Origin: Uranotaenia lowii
Lineage: Eukaryota; Arthropoda; Insecta; Diptera; Culicidae
NCBI RefSeq assembly: GCF_029784155.1
Contig: NC_073693.1
Coordinates: 188,659,127 to 188,723,126 of the forward strand
DNA: 64,000 nt
Direction: 5' to 3'
Shown in pieces: positions 1 through 11,900 of this stretch. Within the stretch, counting starts at the first letter, position 1. Each line of letters begins with the position of its first letter. Position numbers and translations under genes: made by a program. The notes under the pieces are model-generated. The model worked only from the letters and a program-made list of their open reading frames with translations, had not been told where the DNA came from and did no database searches.

Positions 1-3000
1 GTCGTGCGAAAAAACTTGAATTTTTTGAATCACGCAAAATTTTCAACTTGAAAATTTTTCGGGAAAAAATCATTTTTTTCGATTTTTTCTGGTCGGGGGT
101 CGTGCGAAAAACCTTGAATTTTTTGAATCACGCAAAATTTTCAACTTGGAAATTTTTCGGGAAAAAATCATTTTTTTCGATTTTTTCTGGTCGGGGGTCG
201 TGCGAAAAAACTTGAATTTTTTGAATCACGCAAAATTTTCAACTTGAAAATTTTTCGGGAAAAAATCATTTTTTTCGATTTTTTCTGGTCGGGGGTCGTG
301 CGAAAAAACTTGAATTTTTTGAATCACGCAAAATTTTCAACTTGAAAATTTTTCGGGAAAAAATCATTTTTTTCGATTTTTTCTGGTCGGGGGTCGTGCG
401 AAAAACCTTGAATTTTTTGAATCACGCAAAATTTTCAACTTGAAAATTTTTCGGGAAAAAATCATTTTTTTCGATTTTTTCTGGTCGGGGGTCGTGCGAA
501 AAACCTTGAATTTTTTGAATCACGCAAAATTTTCAACTTGGAAATTTTTCGGGAAAAAATCATTTTTTTCGATTTTTTCTGGTCGGGGGTCGTGCGAAAA
601 AACTTGAATTTTTTTAAATCACGCAAAATTTTCAACTTGAAAATTTTTCGGGAAAAAATCATTTTTTTCGATTTTTTCTGGTCGGGGGTCGTGCGAAAAA
701 ACTTGAATTTTTTTAAATCACGCAAAATTTTCAACTTGAAAATTTTTCGGGAAAAAATCATTTTTTTCGATTTTTTCTGGTCGGGGGTCGTGCGAAAAAA
801 CTTGAATTTTTTTAAATCACGCAAAATTTTCAACTTGAAAATTTTTCGGGAAAAAATCATTTTTTTCGATTTTTTCTGGTCGGGGGTCGTGCGAAAAAAC
901 TTGAATTTTTTTAAATCACGCAAAATTTTCAACTTGAAAATTTTTCGGGAAAAAATCATTTTTTTCGATTTTTTCTGGTCGGGGGTCGTGCGAAAAACCT
1001 TGAATTTTTTGAATCACGCAAAATTTTCAACTTGGAAATTTTTCGGGAAAAAATCATTTTTTTCGATTTTTTCTGGTCGGGGGTCGTGCGAAAAAACTTG
1101 AATTTTTTGAATCACGCAAAATTTTCAACTTGAAAATTTTTCGGGAAAAAATCATTTTTTTCGATTTTTTCTGGTCGGGGGTCGTGCGAAAAAACTTGAA
1201 ATTTTTGAATCACGCAAAATTTTCAACTTGAAAATTTTTCGGGAAAAAATCTTTTTTTCGATTTTTTATGGTCGTGCGAAAAACCTTGAATTTTTTGAAT
1301 CACGCAAAATTTTCAACTTGAAAATTTTTCGGGAAAAAATCATTTTTTTCGATTTTTTCTGGTCGGGGGTCGTGCGAAAAACCTTGAATTTTTTGAATCA
1401 CGCAAAATTTTCAACTTGGAAATTTTTCGGGAAAAAATCATTTTTTTCGATTTTTTCTGGTCGGGGGTCGTGCGAAAAAACTTGAATTTTTTTAAATCAC
1501 GCAAAATTTTCAACTTGAAAATTTTTCGGGAAAAAATCATTTTTTTCGATTTTTTCTGGTCGGGGGTCGTGCGAAAAAACTTGAATTTTTTTAAATCACG
1601 CAAAATTTTCAACTTGAAAATTTTTCGGGAAAAAATCATTTTTTTCGATTTTTTCTGGTCGGGGGTCGTGCGAAAAAACTTGAATTTTTTTAAATCACGC
1701 AAAATTTTCAACTTGAAAATTTTTCGGGAAAAAATCATTTTTTTCGATTTTTTCTGGTCGGGGGTCGTGCGAAAAAACTTGAATTTTTTTAAATCACGCA
1801 AAATTTTCAACTTGAAAATTTTTCGGGAAAAAATCATTTTTTTCGATTTTTTCTGGTCGGGGGTCGTGCGAAAAAACTTGAATTTTTTTAAATCACGCAA
1901 AATTTTCAACTTGAAAATTTTTCGGGAAAAAATCATTTTTTTCGATTTTTTCTGGTCGGGGGTCGTGCGAAAAACCTTGAATTTTTTGAATCACGCAAAA
2001 TTTTCAACTTGGAAATTTTTCGGGAAAAAATCATTTTTTTCGATTTTTTCTGGTCGGGGGTCGTGCGAAAAAACTTGAATTTTTTGAATCACGCAAAATT
2101 TTCAACTTGAAAATTTTTCGGGAAAAAATCATTTTTTTCGATTTTTTCTGGTCGGGGGTCGTGCGAAAAAACTTGAAATTTTTGAATCACGCAAAATTTT
2201 CAACTTGAAAATTTTTCGGGAAAAAATCTTTTTTTCGATTTTTTATGGTCGTGCGAAAAAACTTGAATTTTTTGAATCACGCAAAATTTTCAACTTGAAA
2301 ATTTTTCGGGAAAAAATAATTTTTTTCGATTTTTTCTGGTCGGGGGTCGTGCGAAAAAACTTGAATTTTTTGAATCACGCTAAATTTTCAACTTGAAAAT
2401 TTTTCGGGAAAAATCATTTTTTTCGATTTTTTGTGGTCGGGGGTCGTGCGAAAAACCTTGAATTTTTTGAATCACGCAAAATTTTCAACTTGAAAATTTT
2501 TCGGGAAAAAATCATTTTTTTCGATTTTTTCTGGTCGGGGGTCGTGCGAAAAAACTTGAATTTTTTGAATCACGAAAAATTTTCAACTTGAAAATTTTCC
2601 GGGAAAAAATCATTTTTTTCGATTTTTTCTGCGGTCGTGCGAAAAAACTTGAATTTTTTGAATCACGCAAAATTTTCAACTTGAAAATTTTTCGGGAAAA
2701 AATCATTTTTTTCGATTTTTTCTGGTCGGGGGTCGTGCGAAAAAACTTGAATTTTTTGAATCACGCAAAATTTTCAACTTGAAAATTTTTCGGGAAAAAT
2801 CATTTTTTTCGATTTTTTCTGGTCGGGGGTCGTGCGAAAAACCTTGAATTTTTTGAACAACGCAAAATTTTCAACTTGAAAATTTTTCGGGAAAAAATCA
2901 TTTTTTTCGATTTTTTCTGGTCGGGGGTCGTGCGAAAAAACTTGAATTTTTTGAATCACGCAAAATTTTCAACTTGAAAATTTTTCGGGAAAAAATAATT

Positions 3001-5970
3001 TTTTTCGATTTTTTCTGGTCGGGGGTCGTGCGAAAAACCTTAAATTTTTTGACTCACGCAAAATTTTCAACTTGAAAATTTTTCGGGAAAAAATATTTTT
3101 TTTCGATTATTTCTGGTCGGGGGTCGTGCGAAAAACCTTGAATTTTTTGAATCACGCAAAATTTTCAACTTGAAAATTTTTCGGGAAAAAATCATTTTTT
3201 TCGATTTTTTCTGGTCGGGGGTCGTGCGAAAAACCTTGAATTTTTTGAATCACGCAAAATTTTCAACTTGAAAATTTTTCGAGAAAAAATCATTTTTTTC
3301 GATTTTTTCTGGTGGGGGGTCGTGCGAAAAACCTTGAATTTTTTGAATCACGCAAAATTTTCAACTCGGAAATTTTTCGGGAAAAAATCATTTTTTCGAT
3401 TTTTTCTGGTCGGGGGTCGTGCGAAAAAACTTGAATTTTTTGAATCACGCAAAATTTTCAACTTGAAAATTTTTCGGGAAAAAATCATTTTTTTCGATTT
3501 TTTCTGGTCGGGGGTCGTGCGAAAAACCTTGAATTTTTTGAATCACGCAAAACTTTCAACTCGGAAATTTTTCGGGAAAAAATCATTTTTTTCGATTTTT
3601 TCTGGTCGGGGGTCGTGCGAAAAAACTTGAATTTTTTGAATCACGCAAAATTTTCAACTTGAAAATTTTTCGGGAAAAAAACATTTTTTTCGATTTTTCT
3701 GGTCGGGGGTCGTGCGAAAAAACTTGAATTTTTTGAATCACGAAAAATTTTCAACTTGAAAATTTTCCGGGAAAAAATCATTTTTTTCGATTTTTTCTGC
3801 GGTCGTGCGAAAAAACTTGAATTTTTTGAATCACGCAAAATTTTCAACTTGGAAATTTTTCGGGAAAAAATCATTTTTTTCGATTTTTTCTGGTCGGGGG
3901 TCGTGCGAAAAAACTTGAATTTTTTGAATCACGCGAAATTTTCAACTTGAAAATTTTTCGGGAAAAAATCATTTTTTTCGATTTTTTCTGGTCGGGGGTC
4001 GTGCGAAAAACCTTGAATTTTTTGAATCACGCAAAATTTTCAACTTGAAAATTTTTCGGGAAAAAACCATTTTTTTCGATTTTTTCTGGTCGGGGGTCGT
4101 GCGAAAAACCTTGAATTTTTTGAATCACGTAAAATTTTCAACTTGAAAATTTTTCGGGAAAAAATAATTTTTTTCGATTTTTGCTGGTCGGGAGTCGTGC
4201 GAAAAAACTTGAATTTTTTGAATCACGCAAAATTTTCAACTTGAAAATTTTTCGGGAAAAAATCATTTTTTTCGATTTTTTCTGGTCGGGGGTCGTGCGA
4301 AAAAACTTGAATTTTTTGAATCACGCAAAATTTTCAACTTGAAAATTTTTCGGGAAAAAATCATTTTTTTCGATTTTTTCTGGTCGGGGGTCGTGCGAAA
4401 AACCTTGAATTTTTTGAATCACGCAAAATTTTCAACTCGGAAATTTTTCGGGAAAAAATCATTTTTTTCGATTTTTTCTGGTCGGGGGTCGTGCGAAAAA
4501 CCTTGAATTTTTTGAATCACGCAAAATTTTCAACTTGAAAATTTTTCGGGAAAAAATCATTTTTTTCGATTTTTTCTGGTCGGGGGTCGTGCGAAAAACC
4601 TTGAATTTTTTGAATCACGCAAAATTTTCAACTTGAAAATTTTTCGAGAAAAAATCATTTTTTTCGATTTTTTCTGGTCGGGGGTCGTGCGAAAAACCTT
4701 GAATTTTTTGAATCACGCAAAATTTTCAACTCGGAAATTTTTCGGGAAAAAATCATTTTTTCGATTTTTTCTGGTCGGGGGTCGTGCGAAAAAACTTGAA
4801 TTTTTTGAATCACGCAAAATTTTCAACTTGAAAGTTTTTCGGGAAAAAATCATTTTTTTCGATTTTTTCTGGTCGGGGGTCGTGCGAAAAACCTTGAATT
4901 TTTTGAATCACGCAAAATTTTCAACTCGGAAATTTTTCGGGAAAAAATCATTTTTTTCGATTTTTTCTGGTCGGGGGTCGTGCGAAAAAACTTGAATTTT
5001 TTGAATCACGCAAAATTTTCAACTTGAAAATTTTCCGGGAAAAAATCATTTTTTTCGATTTTTTCTGCGGTCGTGCGAAAAAACTTGAATTTTTTGAATC
5101 ACGCAAAATTTTCAACTTGAAAATTTTTCTGGAAAAAATCATTTTTTTCGATTTTTTCTGGTCGGGGGTCGTGCGAAAAAACTTGAATTTTTTGAATCAC
5201 GCAAAATTTTCAACTTGGAAATATTTCGGGAAAAAATCATTTTTTTCGATTTTTTGCTGGTCGGGGGTCGTGCGAAAAAGCTTGAATTTTTTGAATCACG
5301 CAAAATTTTCAACTTGAAAATTTTTCGGGAAAAAATATTTTTTTTCGATTTTTTCTATTCGGAGGTCGTGCGAAAAAACTTGAATTTTATAAATCACGCA
5401 AAATTTTTCAACTTGAAAATTTTTCGGGAAAAATCATTTTTTTCGATTTTTTCTGGTCGGGGGTCGTGCGAAAAAACTTGAATTTTTTGAATCACGCAAA
5501 ATTTTCAACTTGGAAATTTTTCGGGAAAAAATCATTTTTTTCGATTTTTTCTGGTCGGGGGTCGTGCGAAAAAACTTGAATTTTTTGAATCACGCAAAAT
5601 TTTCAACTTGAAAATTTTTCGGGAAAAAATCATTTTTTTCGATTTTTTCTGGTCGGGGGTCGTGCGAAAAAACTTGAATTTTTTGAATCACGCAAAATTT
5701 TCAACTTGAAAATTTTTCGGGAAAAAATCATTTTTTTCGATTTTTTCTGGTCGGGGGTCGTGCGAAAAACCTTGAATTTTTTGAATCACGCAAAATTTTC
5801 AACTTGAAAATTTTTCGGGAAAAAATCATTTTTTTCGATTTTTTCTGGTCGGGGGTCGTGCGAAAAAACTTGAATTTTTTGAATCACGCAAAATTTTCAA
5901 CTTGAAAATTTTTCGGGAAAAAATCATTTTTTTCGATTTTTTCTGGTCGGGGGTCGTGCGAAAAAACTTG
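1..5970 (+). repeat. Satellite array, 98/99-bp monomer, forward orientation
   Basis: Head-to-tail tandem array filling the interval; with a 98-bp spacing between successive GTCGTGCG boxes this is about 61 monomers. Each monomer has a GC-rich box (TCTGGTCGGGGGTCGTGCG) followed by alternating A and T runs. Two length classes are visible: 98 bp, and 99 bp where the stretch before AATCACG gains a T (TTTTTTTAAATCAC). The 99-bp class keeps translation frames open with a 33-residue period, which explains the long repetitive open frames here; they are not genes. Shortened monomers lacking the TCGGGGG part occur near 1265, 2242, 2630, 3798 and 5065. The array is cut by the first gap. Confidence 0.98.
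462..2400 (+). repeat. Higher-order repeat inside the forward array, about 977-bp period
   Basis: A block with several consecutive 99-bp monomers (TTTTTTTAAATCAC variant) followed by a shortened monomer (TTTTTATGGTCGTGCG) occurs twice. The shortened monomer appears near 1265 and again near 2242, an offset of 977 bases, or about ten monomers. The first block has four 99-bp variant monomers in a row and the second has five, so the copies differ by one unit, as expected from unequal exchange. Similar longer offsets (about 1.17, 1.27 and 1.37 kb) link shortened monomers further right (2630, 3798, 5065). Confidence 0.8.
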
Positions 5971-6470
5971 NNNNNNNNNNNNNNNNNNNNNNNNNNNNNN
6001 NNNNNNNNNNNNNNNNNNNNNNNNNNNNNNNNNNNNNNNNNNNNNNNNNNNNNNNNNNNNNNNNNNNNNNNNNNNNNNNNNNNNNNNNNNNNNNNNNNNN
6101 NNNNNNNNNNNNNNNNNNNNNNNNNNNNNNNNNNNNNNNNNNNNNNNNNNNNNNNNNNNNNNNNNNNNNNNNNNNNNNNNNNNNNNNNNNNNNNNNNNNN
6201 NNNNNNNNNNNNNNNNNNNNNNNNNNNNNNNNNNNNNNNNNNNNNNNNNNNNNNNNNNNNNNNNNNNNNNNNNNNNNNNNNNNNNNNNNNNNNNNNNNNN
6301 NNNNNNNNNNNNNNNNNNNNNNNNNNNNNNNNNNNNNNNNNNNNNNNNNNNNNNNNNNNNNNNNNNNNNNNNNNNNNNNNNNNNNNNNNNNNNNNNNNNN
6401 NNNNNNNNNNNNNNNNNNNNNNNNNNNNNNNNNNNNNNNNNNNNNNNNNNNNNNNNNNNNNNNNNNNNNN
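5971..6470. other. Assembly gap, 500 N
   Basis: Exactly 500 N. The same size as the other gap, so it is a placeholder and not a measured distance. Satellite orientation reverses across it. Confidence 0.99.
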
Positions 6471-8599
6471 AAAATTTTGCGTGATTCTAAAAATTCAAGT
6501 TTTTTCGCACGACCCCCGACCAGAAAAAATCGAAAAAAATGATTTTTTTCCCGAAAAATTTTCAAGTTGAAAATTTTGCGTGATTTAAAAAATTCAAGTT
6601 TTTTCGCACGACCCCCGACCAGAAAAAATCGAAAAAAATGATTTTTTCCCGAAAAATTTTCAAGTTGAAAATTTTGCGTGATTCAAAAACTTCAAGTTTT
6701 TTCGCACGACCCCCGACCAGAAAAAATCGAAAAAAATGATTTTTTCCCGAAAAATTTTCAAGTTGAAAATTTTGCGTGATTCAAAAAATTCAAGTTTTTT
6801 CGCACGACCCCCGACCAGAAAAAATCGAAAAAAATGATTTTTTCCCGAAAAATTTTCAAGTTAAAAATTTTGCGTGATTCAAAAAATTCAAGTTTTTTCG
6901 CACGACTCCCGACCAGAAAAAATCGAAAAAAATGATTTTTTCCCGAAAAATTTTCAAGTTGAAAATTTTGCGTGATTCTAAAAATTCAAGTTTTTTCGCA
7001 CGACCCCCGACCAGAAAAAATCGAAAAAAATGATTTTTTTCCCGAAAAATTTTCAAGTTGAAAATTTTGCGTGATTTAAAAAATTCAAGTTTTTTCGCAC
7101 GACCCCCGACCAGAAAAAATCGAAAAAAATGATTTTTTCCCGAAAAATTTTCAAGTTGAAAATTTTGCGTGATTCAAAAAATTCAAGTTTTTTCGCACGA
7201 CCCCCGACCAAAAAAAATCGAAAAAAATGATTTTTTCCCGAAAAATTTTCAAGTTGAAAATTTTGCGTGATTCAAAAAATTCAAGTTTTTTCGCACGACC
7301 CCCGACCAGAAAAAATCGAAAAAAATGATTTCTTCCCGAAAAATTTTCAAGTTGAAAATTTTGCGTGATTCAAAAAATTCAAGTTTTTTCGCACGACCCC
7401 CGACCAGAAAAAATCGAAAAAAATGATTTTTTCCCGAAAAATTTTCAAGTTGAAAATTTTGCGTGATTCAAAAAATTCAAGTTTTTTCGCACGACCCCCG
7501 ACCAGAAAAAATCGAAAAAAATGATTTTTTCCCGAAAAATTTTCAAGTTGAAAATTTTGCGTGATTCAAAAAATTCAAGTTTTTTCGCACGACCCCCGAC
7601 CAGAAAAAATCGAAAAAAATGATTTTTTCCCGAAAAATTTTCAAGTTGAAAATTTTGCGTGATTCAAAAAATTCAAGTTTTTTCGCACGACCCCCGACCA
7701 GAAAAAATCGAAAAAAATGATTTTTTCCCGAAAAATTTTCAAGTTGAAAATTTTGCGTGATTCCAAAAATTCAAGTTTTTTCGCACGACCCCCGACCAGA
7801 AAAAATCGAAAAAATGATTTTTTCCCGAAAAATTTTCAAGTTGAAAATTTTGCGTGATTCAAAAAATTCAAGTTTTTTCGCACGACCCCCGACCAGAAAA
7901 AATCGAAAAAAATGATTTTTTCCCGAAAAATTTTCAAGTTGAAAATTTTGCGTGATTCAAAAAATTCAAGTTTTTTCGCACGACCCCCGACCAGAAAAAA
8001 TCGAAAAAAATGATTTTTTCCCGAAAAATTTTCAAGTTGAAAATTTTGCGTGATTCAAAAAATTCAAGTTTTTTCGCACGACCCTCGACCAGAAAAAATC
8101 GAAAAAAATGATTTTTTCCCGAAAAATTTTCAAGTTGAAAATTTTGCGTGATTCAAAAAATTCAAGTTTTTTCGCACGACCCCCGACCAGAAAAAATCGA
8201 AAAAAAATGATTTTTTCCCGAAAAATTTTCAAGTTGAAAATTTAGCGTGATTCAAAAAATTCAAGTTTTTTCGCACGACCCCCGACCAGAAAAAATCGAA
8301 AAAAATGATTTTTTCCCGAAAAATTTTCAAGTTGAAAATTTTGCGTGATTCAAAAAATTCAAGTTTTTTCGCACGACCCCCGACCAGAAAAAATCGAAAA
8401 AAATGATTTTTTCCCGAAAAATTTTCAAGTTGAAAATTTTGCGTGATTCAAAAAATTCAAGTTTTTTCGCACGACCCCCGACCAGAAAAAATCGAAAAAA
8501 ATGATTTTTTCCCGAAAAATTTTCAAGTTGAAAATTTTGCGTGATTCTAAAAATTCAAGTTTTTTCGCACGACCCCCGACCAGAAAAAATCGAAAAAAA

Positions 8600-11500
8600 T
8601 GATTTTTTTCCCGAAAAATTTTCAAGTTGAAAATTTTGCGTGATTCAAAAAATTCAAGTTTTTTTGCACGACCCCCGACCAGAAAAAATCGGAAAAAAAT
8701 TATTTTTTCCCGAAAAATTTTCAAGTTGAAAATTTTGCGTGATTCTAAAAATTCAAGTTTTTTCGCACGACCCCCGACCAGAAAAAATCGAAAAAAATGA
8801 TTTTTTTCCCGAAAAATTTTCAAGTTGAAAATTTTGCGTGATTTAAAAAATTCAAGTTTTTTCGCACGACCCCCGACCAGAAAAAATCGAAAAAAATGAT
8901 TTTTTCCCGAAAAATTTTCAAGTTGAAAATTTTGCGTGATTCAAAAAATTCAAGTTTTTTCGCACGACCCCCGACCAGAAAAAATCGAAAAAAATGATTT
9001 TTTCCCGAAAAATTTTCAAGTTGAAAATTTTGCGTGATTCAAAAAATTCAAGTTTTTTCGCACGGCCCCCGACCAGAAAAAATCGAAAAAAATGATTTTT
9101 TCCCGAAAAATTTTCAAGTTGAAAATTTTGCGTGATTCAAAAAATTCAAGTTTTTTCGCACGACCCCCGACCAGAAAAAATCGAAAAAAAATGATTTTTT
9201 CCCGAAAAATTTTCAAGTTGAAAATTTTGCGTGATTCAAAAAATTCAAGTTTTTTCGCACGACCCCCGACCAGAAAAAATCGAAAAAAATGATTTTTTTC
9301 CGAAAAATTTTCAAGTTGAAAATTTTGCGTGATTCTAAAAATTCAAGTTTTTTCGCACGACCCCCGACCAGAAAAAATCGAAAAAAATGATTTTTTCCCG
9401 AAAAATTTTCAAGTTGAAAATTTTGCGTGATTCTAAAAATTCAAGTTTTTTCGCACGACCCCCGACCAGAAAAAATCGAAAAAAATTATTTTTTCCCGAA
9501 AAATTTTCAAGTTGAAAATTTTGCGTGATTCAAAAAATTCAAGTTTTTTCGCACGACCCCCGACCAGAAAAAATCGAAAAAAATGATTTTTTCCCGAAAA
9601 ATTTTCAAGTTGAAAATTTAGCGTGATTCAAAAAATTCAAGTTTTTTCGCACGACCCCCGACCAGAAAAAATCGAAAAAAATGATTTTTTCCCGAAAAAT
9701 TTTCAAGTTGAAAATTTTGCGTGATTCAAAAAATTCAAGTTTTTTCGCACGACCCCCGACCAGAAAAAATCGAAAAAAATGATTTTTTCCCGAAAAATTT
9801 TCAAGTTGAAAATTTTGCGTGATTCAAAAACTTCAAGTTTTTTCGCACGACCCCCGACCAGAAAAAATCGAAAAAAATGATTTTTTCCCGAAAAATTTTC
9901 AAGTTGAAAATTTTGCGTGATTCAAAAAATTCAAGTTTTTTCGCACGACCCCCGACCAGAAAAAATCGAAAAAAATGATTTTTTCCCGAAAAATTTTCAA
10001 GTTGAAAATTTTGCGTGATTCAAAAAATTCAAGTTTTTTCGCACGACCCCCGACCAGAAAAAATCGAAAAAAATGATTTTTTCCCGAAAAATTTTCAAGT
10101 TGAAAATTTTGCGTGATTCTAAAAATTCAAGTTTTTTCGCACGACCCCCGACCAGAAAAAATCGAAAAAAATGATTTTTTCCCGAAAAATTTTCAAGTTG
10201 AAAATTTAGCGTGATTCAAAAAATTCAAGTTTTTTCGCACGACCCCCGACCAGAAAAAATCGAAAAAAATGATTTTTTCCCGAAAAATTTTCAAGTTGAA
10301 AATTTTGCGTGATTCAAAAAATTCAAGTTTTTTCGCACGACCCCTGACCAGAAAAAATCGAAAAAAATGATTTTTTCCCGAAAAATTTTCAAGTTGAAAA
10401 TTTTACGTGATTCAAAAAATTCAAGTTTTTTCGCACGATCCCCGACCAGAAAAAATCGAAAAAAATGATTTTTTCCCGAAAAATTTTCAAGTTGAAAATT
10501 TTGCGTGATTCTAAAAATTCAAGTTTTTTCGCACGACCCCCGACCAGAAAAAATCGAAAAAAATGATTTTTTCCCGAAAAATTTTCAAGTTGAAAATTTT
10601 GCGTGATTCAAAAAATTCAAGTTTTTTCGCACGACCCCCGACCAGAAAAAATCGGAAAAAAATTATTTTTTCCCGAAAAATTTTCAAGTTGAAAATTTTG
10701 CGTGATTCTAAAAATTCAAGTTTTTTCGCACGACCCCCGACCAGAAAAAATCGAAAAAAATGATTTTTTTCCCGAAAAATTTTCAAGTTGAAAATTTTGC
10801 GTGATTTAAAAAATTCAAGTTTTTTCGCACGACCCCCGACCAGAAAAAATCGAAAAAAATGATTTTTTCCCGAAAAATTTTCAAGCTGAAAATTTTGCGT
10901 GATTCAAAAAATTCAAGTTTTTTCGCACGACCCCCGACCAGAAAAAATCGAAAAAAATGATTTTTTCCCGAAAAATTTTCAAGTTGAAAATTTTGCGTGA
11001 TTCAAAAAATTCAAGTTTTTTCGCACGGCCCCCGACCAGAAAAAATCGAAAAAAATGATTTTTTCCCGAAAAATTTTCAAGTTGAAAATTTTGCGTGATT
11101 CAAAAAATTCAAGTTTTTTCGCACGACCCCCGACCAGAAAAAATCGAAAAAAATGATTTTTTCCCGAAAAATTTTCAAGTTGAAAATTTTGCGTGATTCA
11201 AAAAATTCAAGTTTTTTCGCACGACCCCCGACCAGAAAAAATCGAAAAAAATGATTTTTTTCCGAAAAATTTTCAAGTTGAAAATTTTGCGTGATTCTAA
11301 AAATTCAAGTTTTTTCGCACGACCCCCGACCAGAAAAAATCGAAAAAAATGATTTTTTCCCGAAAAATTTTCAAGTTGAAAATTTTGCGTGATTCTAAAA
11401 ATTCAAGTTTTTTCGCACGACCCCCGACCAGAAAAAATCGAAAAAAATGATTTTTTCTTGAAAAATTTTCAAGTTGAAAATTTTGCGTGATTCAAAAAAT

Positions 11501-11900
11501 TCAAGTTTTTTCGCACGACCCCCGACCAGAAAAAATCGAAAAAAATGATTTTTTCCCGAAAAATTTTCAAGTTGAAAATTTAGCGTGATTCAAAAAATTC
11601 AAGTTTTTTCGCACGACCCCCGACCAGAAAAAATCGAAAAAAATGATTTTTTCCCGAAAAATTTTCAAGTTGAAAATTTTGCGTGATTCAAAAAATTCAA
11701 GTTTTTTCGCACGACCCCCGACCAGAAAAAATCGAAAAAAATGATTTTTTCCCGAAAAATTTTCAAGTTGAAAATTTTGCGTGATTCAAAAACTTCAAGT
11801 TTTTTCGCACGACCCCCGACCAGAAAAAATCGAAAAAAATGATTTTTTCCCGAAAAATTTTCAAGTTGAAAATTTTGCGTGATTCAAAAAATTCAAGTTT
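8600..11900 (-). repeat. Duplicated satellite segment, about 1.96-kb offset
   Basis: Rare monomer variants recur in the same order at an offset of about 1963-1965 bases (twenty monomers). AATCGGAAAAAAATTATT is seen near 8687 and 10651, and CACGGCCCCCGACC near 9062 and 11026. This marks a multi-monomer duplication within the reverse array. Confidence 0.7.

Noticed and set aside
5902..6570. Open frames spanning the N gaps (also at 24463-25142)
   Set aside because: They exist only because N was translated as unknown residues.
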